A DNA stretch of 6,098 nt from Candidatus Omnitrophota bacterium. Its GTDB lineage: Bacteria; Omnitrophota; Koll11; Duberdicusellales; 4484-171. The stretch's first letter is position 1, and each line of letters starts with the position of its first letter. Position numbers and translations under genes: made by a program. The stretch is taken from contig JAIPHQ010000051.1 in assembly GCA_021735115.1 (NCBI GenBank), forward strand, positions 1 through 6,098, read 5' to 3'. The notes under the pieces are model-generated. The model searched no databases, was not told the origin of the DNA, and worked only from the letters and a program-made list of their open reading frames with translations. Positions 1 through 5,365 of this stretch are shown piece by piece.

Positions 1-1086
1 CTTTTAGTTTTATCAGTTAAAGAGAGAATAAAGGAAATAGAAGGTAAAGACTATCAGATACCGGAAGGAGGTTATAAAGGCCAATACTTAAAAAAAATTG
101 CTTCAGATTACCTAAAAGAGGGTAAAGGTATTGATCTTTATGATTTTTGTCTGGCTTCTATGCAGAATCTGATTAAATCAGATCTTAAAAAATTAGATAT
201 ATCATTTGATAGTTGGTTTAGCCAAAAAAAGTTAATTGAAAAGAAAAAAGTGGAAGAAGCCATTGAATTTTTAGAAAAAAAAGGCCTGATTTATGAAAAA
301 GAAGGTGCTCTCTGGTTTAGCTCAACTAAATTTTCTGATGATAAAGATAGAGTGGTTAAAAAATCAGATAGTGCTCTTACTTATTTTGCCTCAGATATTG
401 CTTATCATTATGATAAGTGCAGGCGTGGCTATGATAAGCTTATAAATTTATGGGGGCCTGACCATCATGGTTATATTGGCAGAATAAAATCAGCACTTAA
501 AGCTTTGGGCTATAAAAGAGATGACCTACTTGCAGTTGTTATTATTCAGCTGGTATCGCTTAAATCAAAACAGAGAATGTCAAAACGGTCTGGAACAATG
601 ATTCGTTTTTCAGAGCTTATAAAAGAGGTAGGGGAAGATGCGGCTCGTTTTTATTATTTAACCCGTAAGAATTCTTCGCATCTCGATTTTGATATTGATT
701 TAGCAAAAAAATCTTCCTTTGATAACCCATTGTACTATATTCATTATGTTTGTGCTCGAATAGAAAGTATTTTTAAAAAGACTGATCAAAGACCTGATAA
801 AAATTTTAGCAAATACCTAAATGAGCCTCAAGAATTAGACATGGTGCGTTTTCTGCTTCAGTTTTCTTTATGTCTACAAAAATCTTATTATTGGCTTGAA
901 CCCGTGTTTATTATTGAATATTTAAAAGAATTAGCTGCTATGTTTCATAAGTTCTATGAAAAAGTAAGAGTTTTAGGGGATGATCCTAAAAAAACAAAGG
1001 CTAGATTAAATATTTTACAAGCAACTAAGGAAGTTTTTTATTTTGGCCTAGAAATTTTAGGGATAAAGCCAGTCAAAGAGATGTAA
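1..1086 (+). CDS. argS: Arginyl-tRNA synthetase, 5'-truncated by the window edge
   Basis: Class I aminoacyl-tRNA synthetase that charges tRNA-Arg with arginine in the cytoplasm. The frame is open from base 1, giving 361 codons before TAA at 1084-1086. The family is usually about 550-580 residues, so roughly 200 N-terminal residues, including the HIGH motif, lie off the left edge. Counting from base 1, residues 20-80 carry the typical 'GYKGQYL' and 'FDSWFSQ' segments, then 'DDKDRVVKKSD' and 'TYFASDIAYH', then 'WGPDHHGYIGR'. The KMSKS-type signature is RMSKR at 574-588. A DALR-type helical anticodon-binding domain fills the C-terminal third and ends in the usual style (ILGIKPVKEM). The 'KSDG.xTY' segment reads KSDSALTY, a possible Gly-to-Ser change judged from memory of the family. 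An internal ATG at 160 is not the start, because family-conserved sequence continues upstream of it. recJ follows 12 bp downstream, suggesting one operon. Confidence 0.96.
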   Translation, partial: LLVLSVKERIKEIEGKDYQIPEGGYKGQYLKKIASDYLKEGKGIDLYDFCLASMQNLIKSDLKKLDISFDSWFSQKKLIEKKKVEEAIEFLEKKGLIYEKEGALWFSSTKFSDDKDRVVKKSDSALTYFASDIAYHYDKCRRGYDKLINLWGPDHHGYIGRIKSALKALGYKRDDLLAVVIIQLVSLKSKQRMSKRSGTMIRFSELIKEVGEDAARFYYLTRKNSSHLDFDIDLAKKSSFDNPLYYIHYVCARIESIFKKTDQRPDKNFSKYLNEPQELDMVRFLLQFSLCLQKSYYWLEPVFIIEYLKELAAMFHKFYEKVRVLGDDPKKTKARLNILQATKEVFYFGLEILGIKPVKEM

Positions 1087-1098
1087 ACCAATTAAATT

Positions 1099-2757
1099 AT
1101 GGAAAGACAACGTTGGCAAATAAAGGATATTTCAAAGCAAGCTAAAAGAGTATCAGCTAAACTTGATATAGAGCCTATCTTGGTAAATATTGTTTTGAAT
1201 CGTGGAGTTAAAGAAGATCAAATTAATTCTTTTCTTTATCCTTCTTTAGATAACCTTTTTCCAGCCAGATTACTGCCTGGAATTAATAAAGCAAAAAAAA
1301 GAATAAAACAGGCGATTTTAGAAAAAGAAAAAGTAATGGTGTTAGGAGATTACGATGTTGATGGTATTACTTCGTTAGCTATATTTAATGAGTTTAGTAA
1401 AAAATACCCTGATATTTTTTCTTTTTATATACCAGATCGAGTTAAAGAAGGTTATGGTTTAAGTAGAGAAGTGGTTGGTGTTGCTAAACAACAAAAGAAA
1501 AAATTAATTATTGCTTTTGATTGTGGAACTAATTCTTATCAGGAAATAAAAGAAGCTAAAAAGTTAGGGATAGATATAATAGTGGTAGATCATCACCTAC
1601 CTCAAAATAAAATACCTAAACCGGTAGCCTTAATAAATCCAAAAATAAAGAATTCAAATTATCCTTTTCTAGATTTAACTGCAGCTGCTTTAGCTTTTAA
1701 ATTGCTTCAGTTTATTGAAGAAAAAGATTGTTATCAAGTTCTAGATTTAGTAGCTTTATCAATAGTCTGTGATGTGGCGCCTCTTTTAGGAGAAAATCGA
1801 ATTTTGCTTAAAGAGGGGATTAACTGCCTAAGAGTAAGTACCAGGCCTGCGATAAAGGCTTTATGCCAGGTAGCAAAAATAAATCAATTAAATATAAGTA
1901 ATTTTCATATCGGTTATATCCTCGGGCCAAGGATAAATGCTTCCGGCCGCATTGCCCATGCTAATGATGCTTTAGAGCTTTTTTTAACAGAAGATCTTAA
2001 AAAGGCTAAAGAAAGTGCTTTACAACTCAATGAACATAATAAATTAAGAAAAAATATTCAAAAGCAGATTTTAAAAGAAGCTGAAGAAAGAGTAAAAAAT
2101 GATTTATGTGGAGAGCATGCCTTAGTTGTTGGCGATAAAGATTGGCATCCAGGTGTCTTAGGTATTGTAGCCTCTCGGCTTAAGGATAGGTATTGCAAGC
2201 CGTCGATTGTTGTTTCTTTTGATAAGGGAATAGCTAAAGGATCGGGACGTTCTGTAGAAGGGATTCATTTGATGGATATGCTGGATAAATGTTCCAGTTC
2301 TTTAACCTCTTACGGCGGCCACAAAAAGGCTGTAGGTATGGAGTTAGAAGAAAAAAAACTAGATCTTTTTCGTCAAGATATCAACTTAGCTATTAGTGAA
2401 GATATTAACTCCAAAGATTTTGTGCCAACCTTAAATATAGATGCTAAATTAAACTTTAGGCAAATTAATACAAAGTTGGTAGATAGCCTAAGTTTGCTTA
2501 ATCCGTATGGAGAAGCCAATCCTAAACCTATTTTTTTAGCTGAAAAAATAAAGAAGAAAAAAGATATTGAAAAAATTAAATCTCGATATTTTTTTTGGCT
2601 TACTGACGGAAAGAGGGTTTTTGAAGCTATATCGTATAATAAGGATTTAGCTGAGATTATAAGTTATGGGAAAATATTTGATTTAGTTTTTTCCTTAGAA
2701 AAAGATAATTACCACAACCATCCCCGCTTAATTTTACGAGATTGCAGGCTTGCCTGA
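1099..2757 (+). CDS. recJ: Single-stranded-DNA-specific 5'-3' exonuclease RecJ
   Basis: Degrades single-stranded DNA 5' to 3' in recombination (RecFOR pathway), mismatch repair and base-excision repair. At 552 residues it is full length (E. coli about 577). The DHH phosphoesterase motifs are all present: DYDVDG at 84-89, FDCGT with D141, the signature DHH at 164-166, and SIVCDVAPL with D225 followed by GENR. The DHHA1 domain follows, with GPRINASGR at 276-284, DWHPGVLGIVASR at 348-360, and GSGRS plus GGHKKAVG at 381-413. Residues about 440-552 match the RecJ C-terminal OB-like domain in position and length. The metal-binding aspartates and histidines look intact, so it should be active. The start at 1099 fits the usual RecJ N-terminus (a tryptophan near residue 6, then LNRGV), but no Shine-Dalgarno is visible in the 12 bp after the argS stop. 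Translation may be coupled to argS. The last 24 bp overlap the convergent rpmB. Confidence 0.97.
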   Translation: MERQRWQIKDISKQAKRVSAKLDIEPILVNIVLNRGVKEDQINSFLYPSLDNLFPARLLPGINKAKKRIKQAILEKEKVMVLGDYDVDGITSLAIFNEFSKKYPDIFSFYIPDRVKEGYGLSREVVGVAKQQKKKLIIAFDCGTNSYQEIKEAKKLGIDIIVVDHHLPQNKIPKPVALINPKIKNSNYPFLDLTAAALAFKLLQFIEEKDCYQVLDLVALSIVCDVAPLLGENRILLKEGINCLRVSTRPAIKALCQVAKINQLNISNFHIGYILGPRINASGRIAHANDALELFLTEDLKKAKESALQLNEHNKLRKNIQKQILKEAEERVKNDLCGEHALVVGDKDWHPGVLGIVASRLKDRYCKPSIVVSFDKGIAKGSGRSVEGIHLMDMLDKCSSSLTSYGGHKKAVGMELEEKKLDLFRQDINLAISEDINSKDFVPTLNIDAKLNFRQINTKLVDSLSLLNPYGEANPKPIFLAEKIKKKKDIEKIKSRYFFWLTDGKRVFEAISYNKDLAEIISYGKIFDLVFSLEKDNYHNHPRLILRDCRLA

Positions 2758-2982
2758 AGCTACTTCAACTTTGCCTTTTTTTAGGCATTTTGCACAAATC
2801 AAAACTTTTTTGATTTTGCCTTCATCAATAATTTTTTTAGGTTGAAGATTAGGGTGGAACTTTCTTTTGTTGATACCGGTTGTTTTTTTACCTACCCCAC
2901 CTTGCTTTTTGGCTTTACCTTTGCGGGATATAGAGTTTCCCGATATCGATTTTTTTCCACATATGAAACACTTTCTACTCAT
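2734..2982 (-). CDS. rpmB: 50S ribosomal protein L28, zinc-binding (four-cysteine) form
   Basis: Structural protein of the large ribosomal subunit. The 82-residue product is strongly basic. It has a CxxC pair near the N-terminus (C5, C8 in RKCFICGK) and a second near the C-terminus (C63, C66 in LICAKCLK), the arrangement of zinc-ribbon L28 proteins. The core KRKFHPNLQPKK (40-50) is the L28 signature region, and GGVGKKTTG (28-36) precedes it. The start is set by a perfect GGAGG five bases upstream. The last seven residues (SGKPAIS) extend past the point where I expect most L28 proteins to end; that stretch is encoded antisense to the final codons of recJ, giving a 24-bp convergent overlap. The gene is downstream of the helicase on the same strand but has its own promoter and a very short leader. 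Most bacteria place rpmB next to rpmG or in other ribosomal contexts, so it appears to stand alone here. Confidence 0.95.
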   Translation of the reverse strand: MSRKCFICGKKSISGNSISRKGKAKKQGGVGKKTTGINKRKFHPNLQPKKIIDEGKIKKVLICAKCLKKGKVEVASGKPAIS

Positions 2983-2987
2983 GTTTT

Positions 2988-2992
2988 CCTCC
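2988..2992 (-). promoter_or_regulatory. Shine-Dalgarno of rpmB
   Basis: On the − strand the sequence reads GGAGG, five bases (AAAAC) before the ATG at 2982. It is the strongest ribosome-binding site in the window and fixes the rpmB start. It contrasts with the recJ and helicase starts, where none is visible. Confidence 0.9.
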
Positions 2993-3005
2993 GTTTAGTG
3001 AGACT

Positions 3006-3033
3006 ACTATACTAATATTTTAATTATTGTCAA
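3006..3033 (-). promoter_or_regulatory. Sigma70-type promoter of rpmB
   Basis: Reading the − strand, a perfect −35 TTGACA (3033-3028) is followed by a 16-bp spacer and a −10 TATAGT (3011-3006; five of six consensus bases). Transcription would start near 2999, giving a leader of about 17 bases that contains the Shine-Dalgarno site and leaves no room for an L28-binding regulatory structure. The −35 starts within 5 bp of the helicase stop codon, so rpmB can be expressed independently of the upstream gene. Confidence 0.8.
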
Positions 3034-3037
3034 GGAT

Positions 3038-4975
3038 TTATATTTCTTGCCTAAGTTGGTTTTCAGCATCAATTACATCTCTTTTTGTCTTTTTAATGCA
3101 ATAGCTGATATTATTTCTTAGGTTTTGGTTTATTTGGTCTGCTTTGCGCAGTTGTCTTAACACCTGGAGGGCCATTCTAAAATATCTAACTATAGTTCCT
3201 TCATCTATCCTTGAATTCTTAATCAATTTATGAAATTCAGCACCTTCAAACCAAAGTTGAGCTGGTTCAGTTAAATAAAAAAAGAGTTTTTTGCTGGGAG
3301 GATATATCCTATATCTTCTTTCAACTCTTTGAATTCTTCTAATTATTTTATCGGTCTCTCTTTTTATTTTTTTAGTATTTTTATCAAGCCTTGGGCGTTT
3401 TTGCCCTTTACGTGGCTCATGGACTAAGGCTACTATTAATATAAAAAGTTCCCTGGGGCTTAATTTATCTAGATAGCCTTGCTGGAAAAGTTCACCTATT
3501 GTTAATTCAAAACTATAAATTCCTGATGCTAATTGGGCCTTGGGGGTAAGCGTTTTTTGGTTGATATAATTAAGATGTTGCAGAAGAAGAACTTTATTTT
3601 TTATATTTTCAACCATTTTTCTTTGGGGCCAAGGATTACTCTGATAAAAGTGAAAAGATTTAGGGTATATTTGGTAGATATCTTCAGCCATATAAGCCCA
3701 AAGATTAAGAATAGTGGCATAACAGGAGTTTAGTTGGCTTTTGATTGGTTCATAGCCACCGTAAATTATATTTTCTAAAGATATTTGATCAATATGGGAA
3801 GGGTTAACCCGACTATAGACAAAACCTTCTTTATCAATTCCTCTTCTTCCAGCCCGCCCAGCCATTTGGTAAAAATCTCGAGTTTTAAGATAGTGGTGGT
3901 GCCTGCCATAGAATTTACTTAATGAATCAAAGACAACGCTTTTTACCGGCATATTTATGCCCAGGGCAAAAGTTTCTGTGGTAAAAATAAGTTTTATTAA
4001 ACCAGTTGTAAATAGTTGTTCGATAATTTCTTTTATAGTGGGCAATAATCCGGCATGATGATAAGCGATACCTTTTTTTATTATTGGCCTTAGATTATTT
4101 ATATGAGGTGAAGAAGCAGTGTCGTATTTTTTTATTAATTGGTCAAACAACTCTTCTATTTTGTTTTTTTCGCTATCAGAGACAAGGCTTAAACTACTAA
4201 GTTCACAAGCAAGGTCTTCGCAGCGCCGGCGGGAAAAAGAAAAATAAATACAAGGATAAGCTTTATTTTTGCGAATATATTTAATTAGAGTTTTTATTCT
4301 GTTGGGATGGCTTGATCTGTACTCTTCCTTATAAGATTTGTGTTTAATCCTTGGCGAAAAAAAAGGAATTTGTTTTAATTTTTTAAAAGTCGTATAAATT
4401 CCATTGTTGCATTGAAAAAAGAAATGGAGCGGCACCGGCCTTTTATCTTCTATTATCACCTTTATCGGATGTTTGTGAACTTTTTTAAGCCATCCGGAAA
4501 ATTCTTTAGAATTAGGAATAGTTGCACTTAAGGCTAGCATTTTCATGTTAGGAGGAAGTAATATTATAGCTTCTTCCCATACAGTTCCCCGTTCGACATC
4601 ATCAAGATAGTGAATTTCATCAAATATCACCCAATTAATTCTCTTAAATTCCTGAGGATTTACCATTATTGCATTTCTAAAAATTTCAGTAGTCATAATC
4701 AAGATAGGGGCATCTCTATTTATGCTGACATCACCGGTGACTATTCCAACTTTATTGGGGTACTTTTTACCAAAATCACGAAATTTTTGGTTGCTTAAGG
4801 CTTTTATTGGTGCTGTATAAATTATACCTTCGTCTTTTTCGATACAATCTTCGATGAGTCTTTCTGCAATTAAGGTTTTACCTGATCCGGTAGGAGCGCT
4901 TACTATCACTGAATTTTGATTTTTAGCAAGCTCAATAGATTTTTTTTGAAATGGGTCTAACTGAAAGTGATTCAT
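3038..4975 (-). CDS. Ski2/Mtr4-like DExH-box helicase (HelY-type), compact form
   Basis: Superfamily 2 ATP-dependent helicase, most likely acting on RNA in the cytoplasm; the exact substrate cannot be read from sequence. Over 645 residues the motifs appear in order: LDPFQ at 6-10, Walker A APTGSGKT at 27-34, Ia around APIKALSNQKF at 55-65, TGD at 80-82, TTE at 95-97, motif II DEIH at 119-122, SAT at 150-152, FSFSRRRCE near 245-253, AYHHAGLLP at 304-312, motif V TTETFALGINMP at 332-343, and motif VI QMAGRAGRRG at 370-379. DEIH, the HHAGLLP segment and the residue 490-645 block (LSPRELFILIVALVHEPR, then DEGTIVRYFR) point to the Ski2/Mtr4 family with a C-terminal DSHCT domain. Only about 100 residues lie between motif VI and DSHCT, so the KOW 'arch' of Mtr4/Ski2 seems absent; relatives are often 800-1000 residues. 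The ATG at 4975 lacks a Shine-Dalgarno. A nearby out-of-frame ATG (4980-4978) opens only Met-Gln-stop. It lies between tRNA-Leu and rpmB on the same strand. Confidence 0.9.
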   Translation of the reverse strand: MNHFQLDPFQKKSIELAKNQNSVIVSAPTGSGKTLIAERLIEDCIEKDEGIIYTAPIKALSNQKFRDFGKKYPNKVGIVTGDVSINRDAPILIMTTEIFRNAIMVNPQEFKRINWVIFDEIHYLDDVERGTVWEEAIILLPPNMKMLALSATIPNSKEFSGWLKKVHKHPIKVIIEDKRPVPLHFFFQCNNGIYTTFKKLKQIPFFSPRIKHKSYKEEYRSSHPNRIKTLIKYIRKNKAYPCIYFSFSRRRCEDLACELSSLSLVSDSEKNKIEELFDQLIKKYDTASSPHINNLRPIIKKGIAYHHAGLLPTIKEIIEQLFTTGLIKLIFTTETFALGINMPVKSVVFDSLSKFYGRHHHYLKTRDFYQMAGRAGRRGIDKEGFVYSRVNPSHIDQISLENIIYGGYEPIKSQLNSCYATILNLWAYMAEDIYQIYPKSFHFYQSNPWPQRKMVENIKNKVLLLQHLNYINQKTLTPKAQLASGIYSFELTIGELFQQGYLDKLSPRELFILIVALVHEPRKGQKRPRLDKNTKKIKRETDKIIRRIQRVERRYRIYPPSKKLFFYLTEPAQLWFEGAEFHKLIKNSRIDEGTIVRYFRMALQVLRQLRKADQINQNLRNNISYCIKKTKRDVIDAENQLRQEI

Positions 4976-4982
4976 TGCATTT

Positions 4983-4988
4983 ATTATA
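4983..4988 (-). promoter_or_regulatory. Possible −10 box just upstream of the helicase gene
   Basis: The − strand reads a perfect TATAAT at 4988-4983. No convincing −35 is found at the right distance (that position is a T-rich run). A start seven bases downstream would fall at about 4976-4975, on or next to the helicase ATG, implying a nearly leaderless mRNA. Alternatively the helicase is read through from the tRNA-Leu promoter and this hexamer is chance in AT-rich DNA. Confidence 0.35.
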
Positions 4989-5026
4989 ACAGAATTTATA
5001 AGTTAAAAAAGAGAGGCTTAAATTGA

Positions 5027-5109
5027 TGCCGGAGAAGGGACTTGAACCCTTACCTTCTTGCGAAGACGGGATTTTGAATCCCGCGCGTCTGCCATTCCGC
5101 CACTCCGGC
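5027..5109 (-). tRNA. tRNA-Leu, anticodon CAA
   Basis: The 83-nt gene folds as a class II tRNA. The acceptor stem is GCCGGAG/CTCCGGC with discriminator A73. The D stem is GCG/CGC. The anticodon stem CGGGA/TCCCG encloses loop TTCAAAA, with anticodon CAA at 5076-5074 reading UUG codons. A long variable arm (CTTC-GCAA-GAAG) is typical of Leu and Ser tRNAs, and the T arm is AAGGG/CCCTT with loop TTCAAGT. A73 and the anticodon support leucine. CCA is not encoded, so the 3' end must be added by tRNA nucleotidyltransferase. The helicase gene follows 51 bp downstream on the same strand. The trailer has a six-T run but no clear hairpin, so read-through into the helicase is possible. Confidence 0.97.
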
Positions 5110-5113
5110 AAAT

Positions 5114-5148
5114 TAGCTTATGGCTAATAGCTTATAGCTAATGGTTAG
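5114..5148. repeat. Five tandem heptanucleotide repeats (consensus TAGCTWA)
   Basis: On the + strand the 35 bp divide exactly into TAGCTTA, TGGCTAA, TAGCTTA, TAGCTAA and TGGTTAG. Copies 1-2 and 3-4 form two 14-bp units that differ at one base. Parts are self-complementary: TAGCT-TAT-AGCTA (5128-5140) and TTAGC-TTATG-GCTAA (5113-5127) can each form a small hairpin. The array begins four bases upstream of the tRNA-Leu 5' end and lies between that gene and its predicted start site, so it should be transcribed as pre-tRNA 5' leader. Confidence 0.85.
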
Positions 5149-5164
5149 TTTATTGTGAATTATC

Positions 5165-5193
5165 AATATAACAATGCTATTTATCTTTGTCAA
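5165..5193 (-). promoter_or_regulatory. Sigma70-type promoter of tRNA-Leu
   Basis: On the − strand, a perfect −35 TTGACA (5193-5188), a 17-bp spacer and a −10 TATATT (5170-5165; five of six consensus bases). The start site would be near 5158, about 49 bases before the mature tRNA. The −35 is one half of the palindrome at 5188-5199 that it shares with the divergent promoter. Confidence 0.75.
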
Positions 5194-5222
5194 TTGACAA
5201 TTTCTTAGGGAAATGATAATAT
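5194..5222 (+). promoter_or_regulatory. Probable promoter of tRNA-Ala (and nfo)
   Basis: On the + strand, a perfect −35 TTGACA (5194-5199), a 17-bp spacer and a −10 candidate TAATAT (5217-5222), which keeps the important TA..AT bases. An alternative −10, GATAAT at 5215-5220, matches better but leaves only 15 bp of spacer. Transcription would begin near 5229, about 20 bases before tRNA-Ala. Its −35 abuts the −35 of the opposing tRNA-Leu promoter. Confidence 0.55.
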
Positions 5223-5249
5223 TCAATGAAACTTAATCGAATTGAAGAT

Positions 5250-5322
5250 GGGGCCGTGGTGCAGTTGGGAGCACGCAACACTGGCAGTGTTGAGGTCGGG
5301 GGTTCAAATCCCCCCGGCTCCA
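5250..5322 (+). tRNA. tRNA-Ala, anticodon GGC
   Basis: The 73-nt cloverleaf has acceptor stem GGGGCCG/CGGCTCC, D stem GTGC/GCAC with loop AGTTGGGA, anticodon stem CAACA/TGTTG, variable loop AGGTC, and T arm GGGGG/CCCCC with loop TTCAAAT. The anticodon GGC (5283-5285) reads GCC and GCU. The acceptor stem pairs G3 with U70, the well-known identity element recognised by alanyl-tRNA synthetase, and the discriminator is A73. CCA is not encoded. Loop positions 32 and 38 are C and G, where E. coli tRNA-Ala(GGC) has A and U. nfo starts 43 bp downstream with no terminator between, so the two probably share a transcript. Confidence 0.98.
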
Positions 5323-5354
5323 TAATTAAAAATAATTTAAAAAATCATAAAATT

Positions 5355-5359
5355 AAGGA
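5355..5359 (+). promoter_or_regulatory. Shine-Dalgarno of nfo
   Basis: AAGGA lies six bases before the TTG at 5366. It supports a TTG start, which is also forced by an in-frame TAA at 5363-5365 directly before it. Confidence 0.7.
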
Positions 5360-5365
5360 TTTTAA

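Noticed and set aside
160..162. ATG that could be taken as the start of the argS product
   Set aside because: The frame is open back to base 1 and the upstream codons encode typical ArgS sequence, so the gene is cut by the window edge and does not start here.
2755..2782. Hairpin TGAAG-CTA-CTTCA followed by a T-run as an intrinsic terminator for recJ
   Set aside because: The stem is only 5 bp and GC-poor, the T-run begins eight bases after it, and the T-run is explained by lysine codons of rpmB on the other strand.
3533..3733. 66-codon open frame on the + strand
   Set aside because: It lies wholly inside the helicase gene on the opposite strand, resembles no family I know and has no Shine-Dalgarno; it is a shadow frame.
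4610..4798. 62-codon open frame on the + strand
   Set aside because: It is antisense to the helicase motif Ia-II region, which is strongly conserved on the other strand, so it is a shadow of real coding sequence.
4991..5026. Six-T run after tRNA-Leu as a terminator
   Set aside because: No stable GC-rich stem precedes it on the − strand, so it is not called as an intrinsic terminator.
5152..5175. ATTGT ... ACAAT dyad flanking the tRNA-Leu −10 as a repressor operator
   Set aside because: Arms of five AT-rich bases separated by 14 bases are expected by chance in this composition; no known operator matches.
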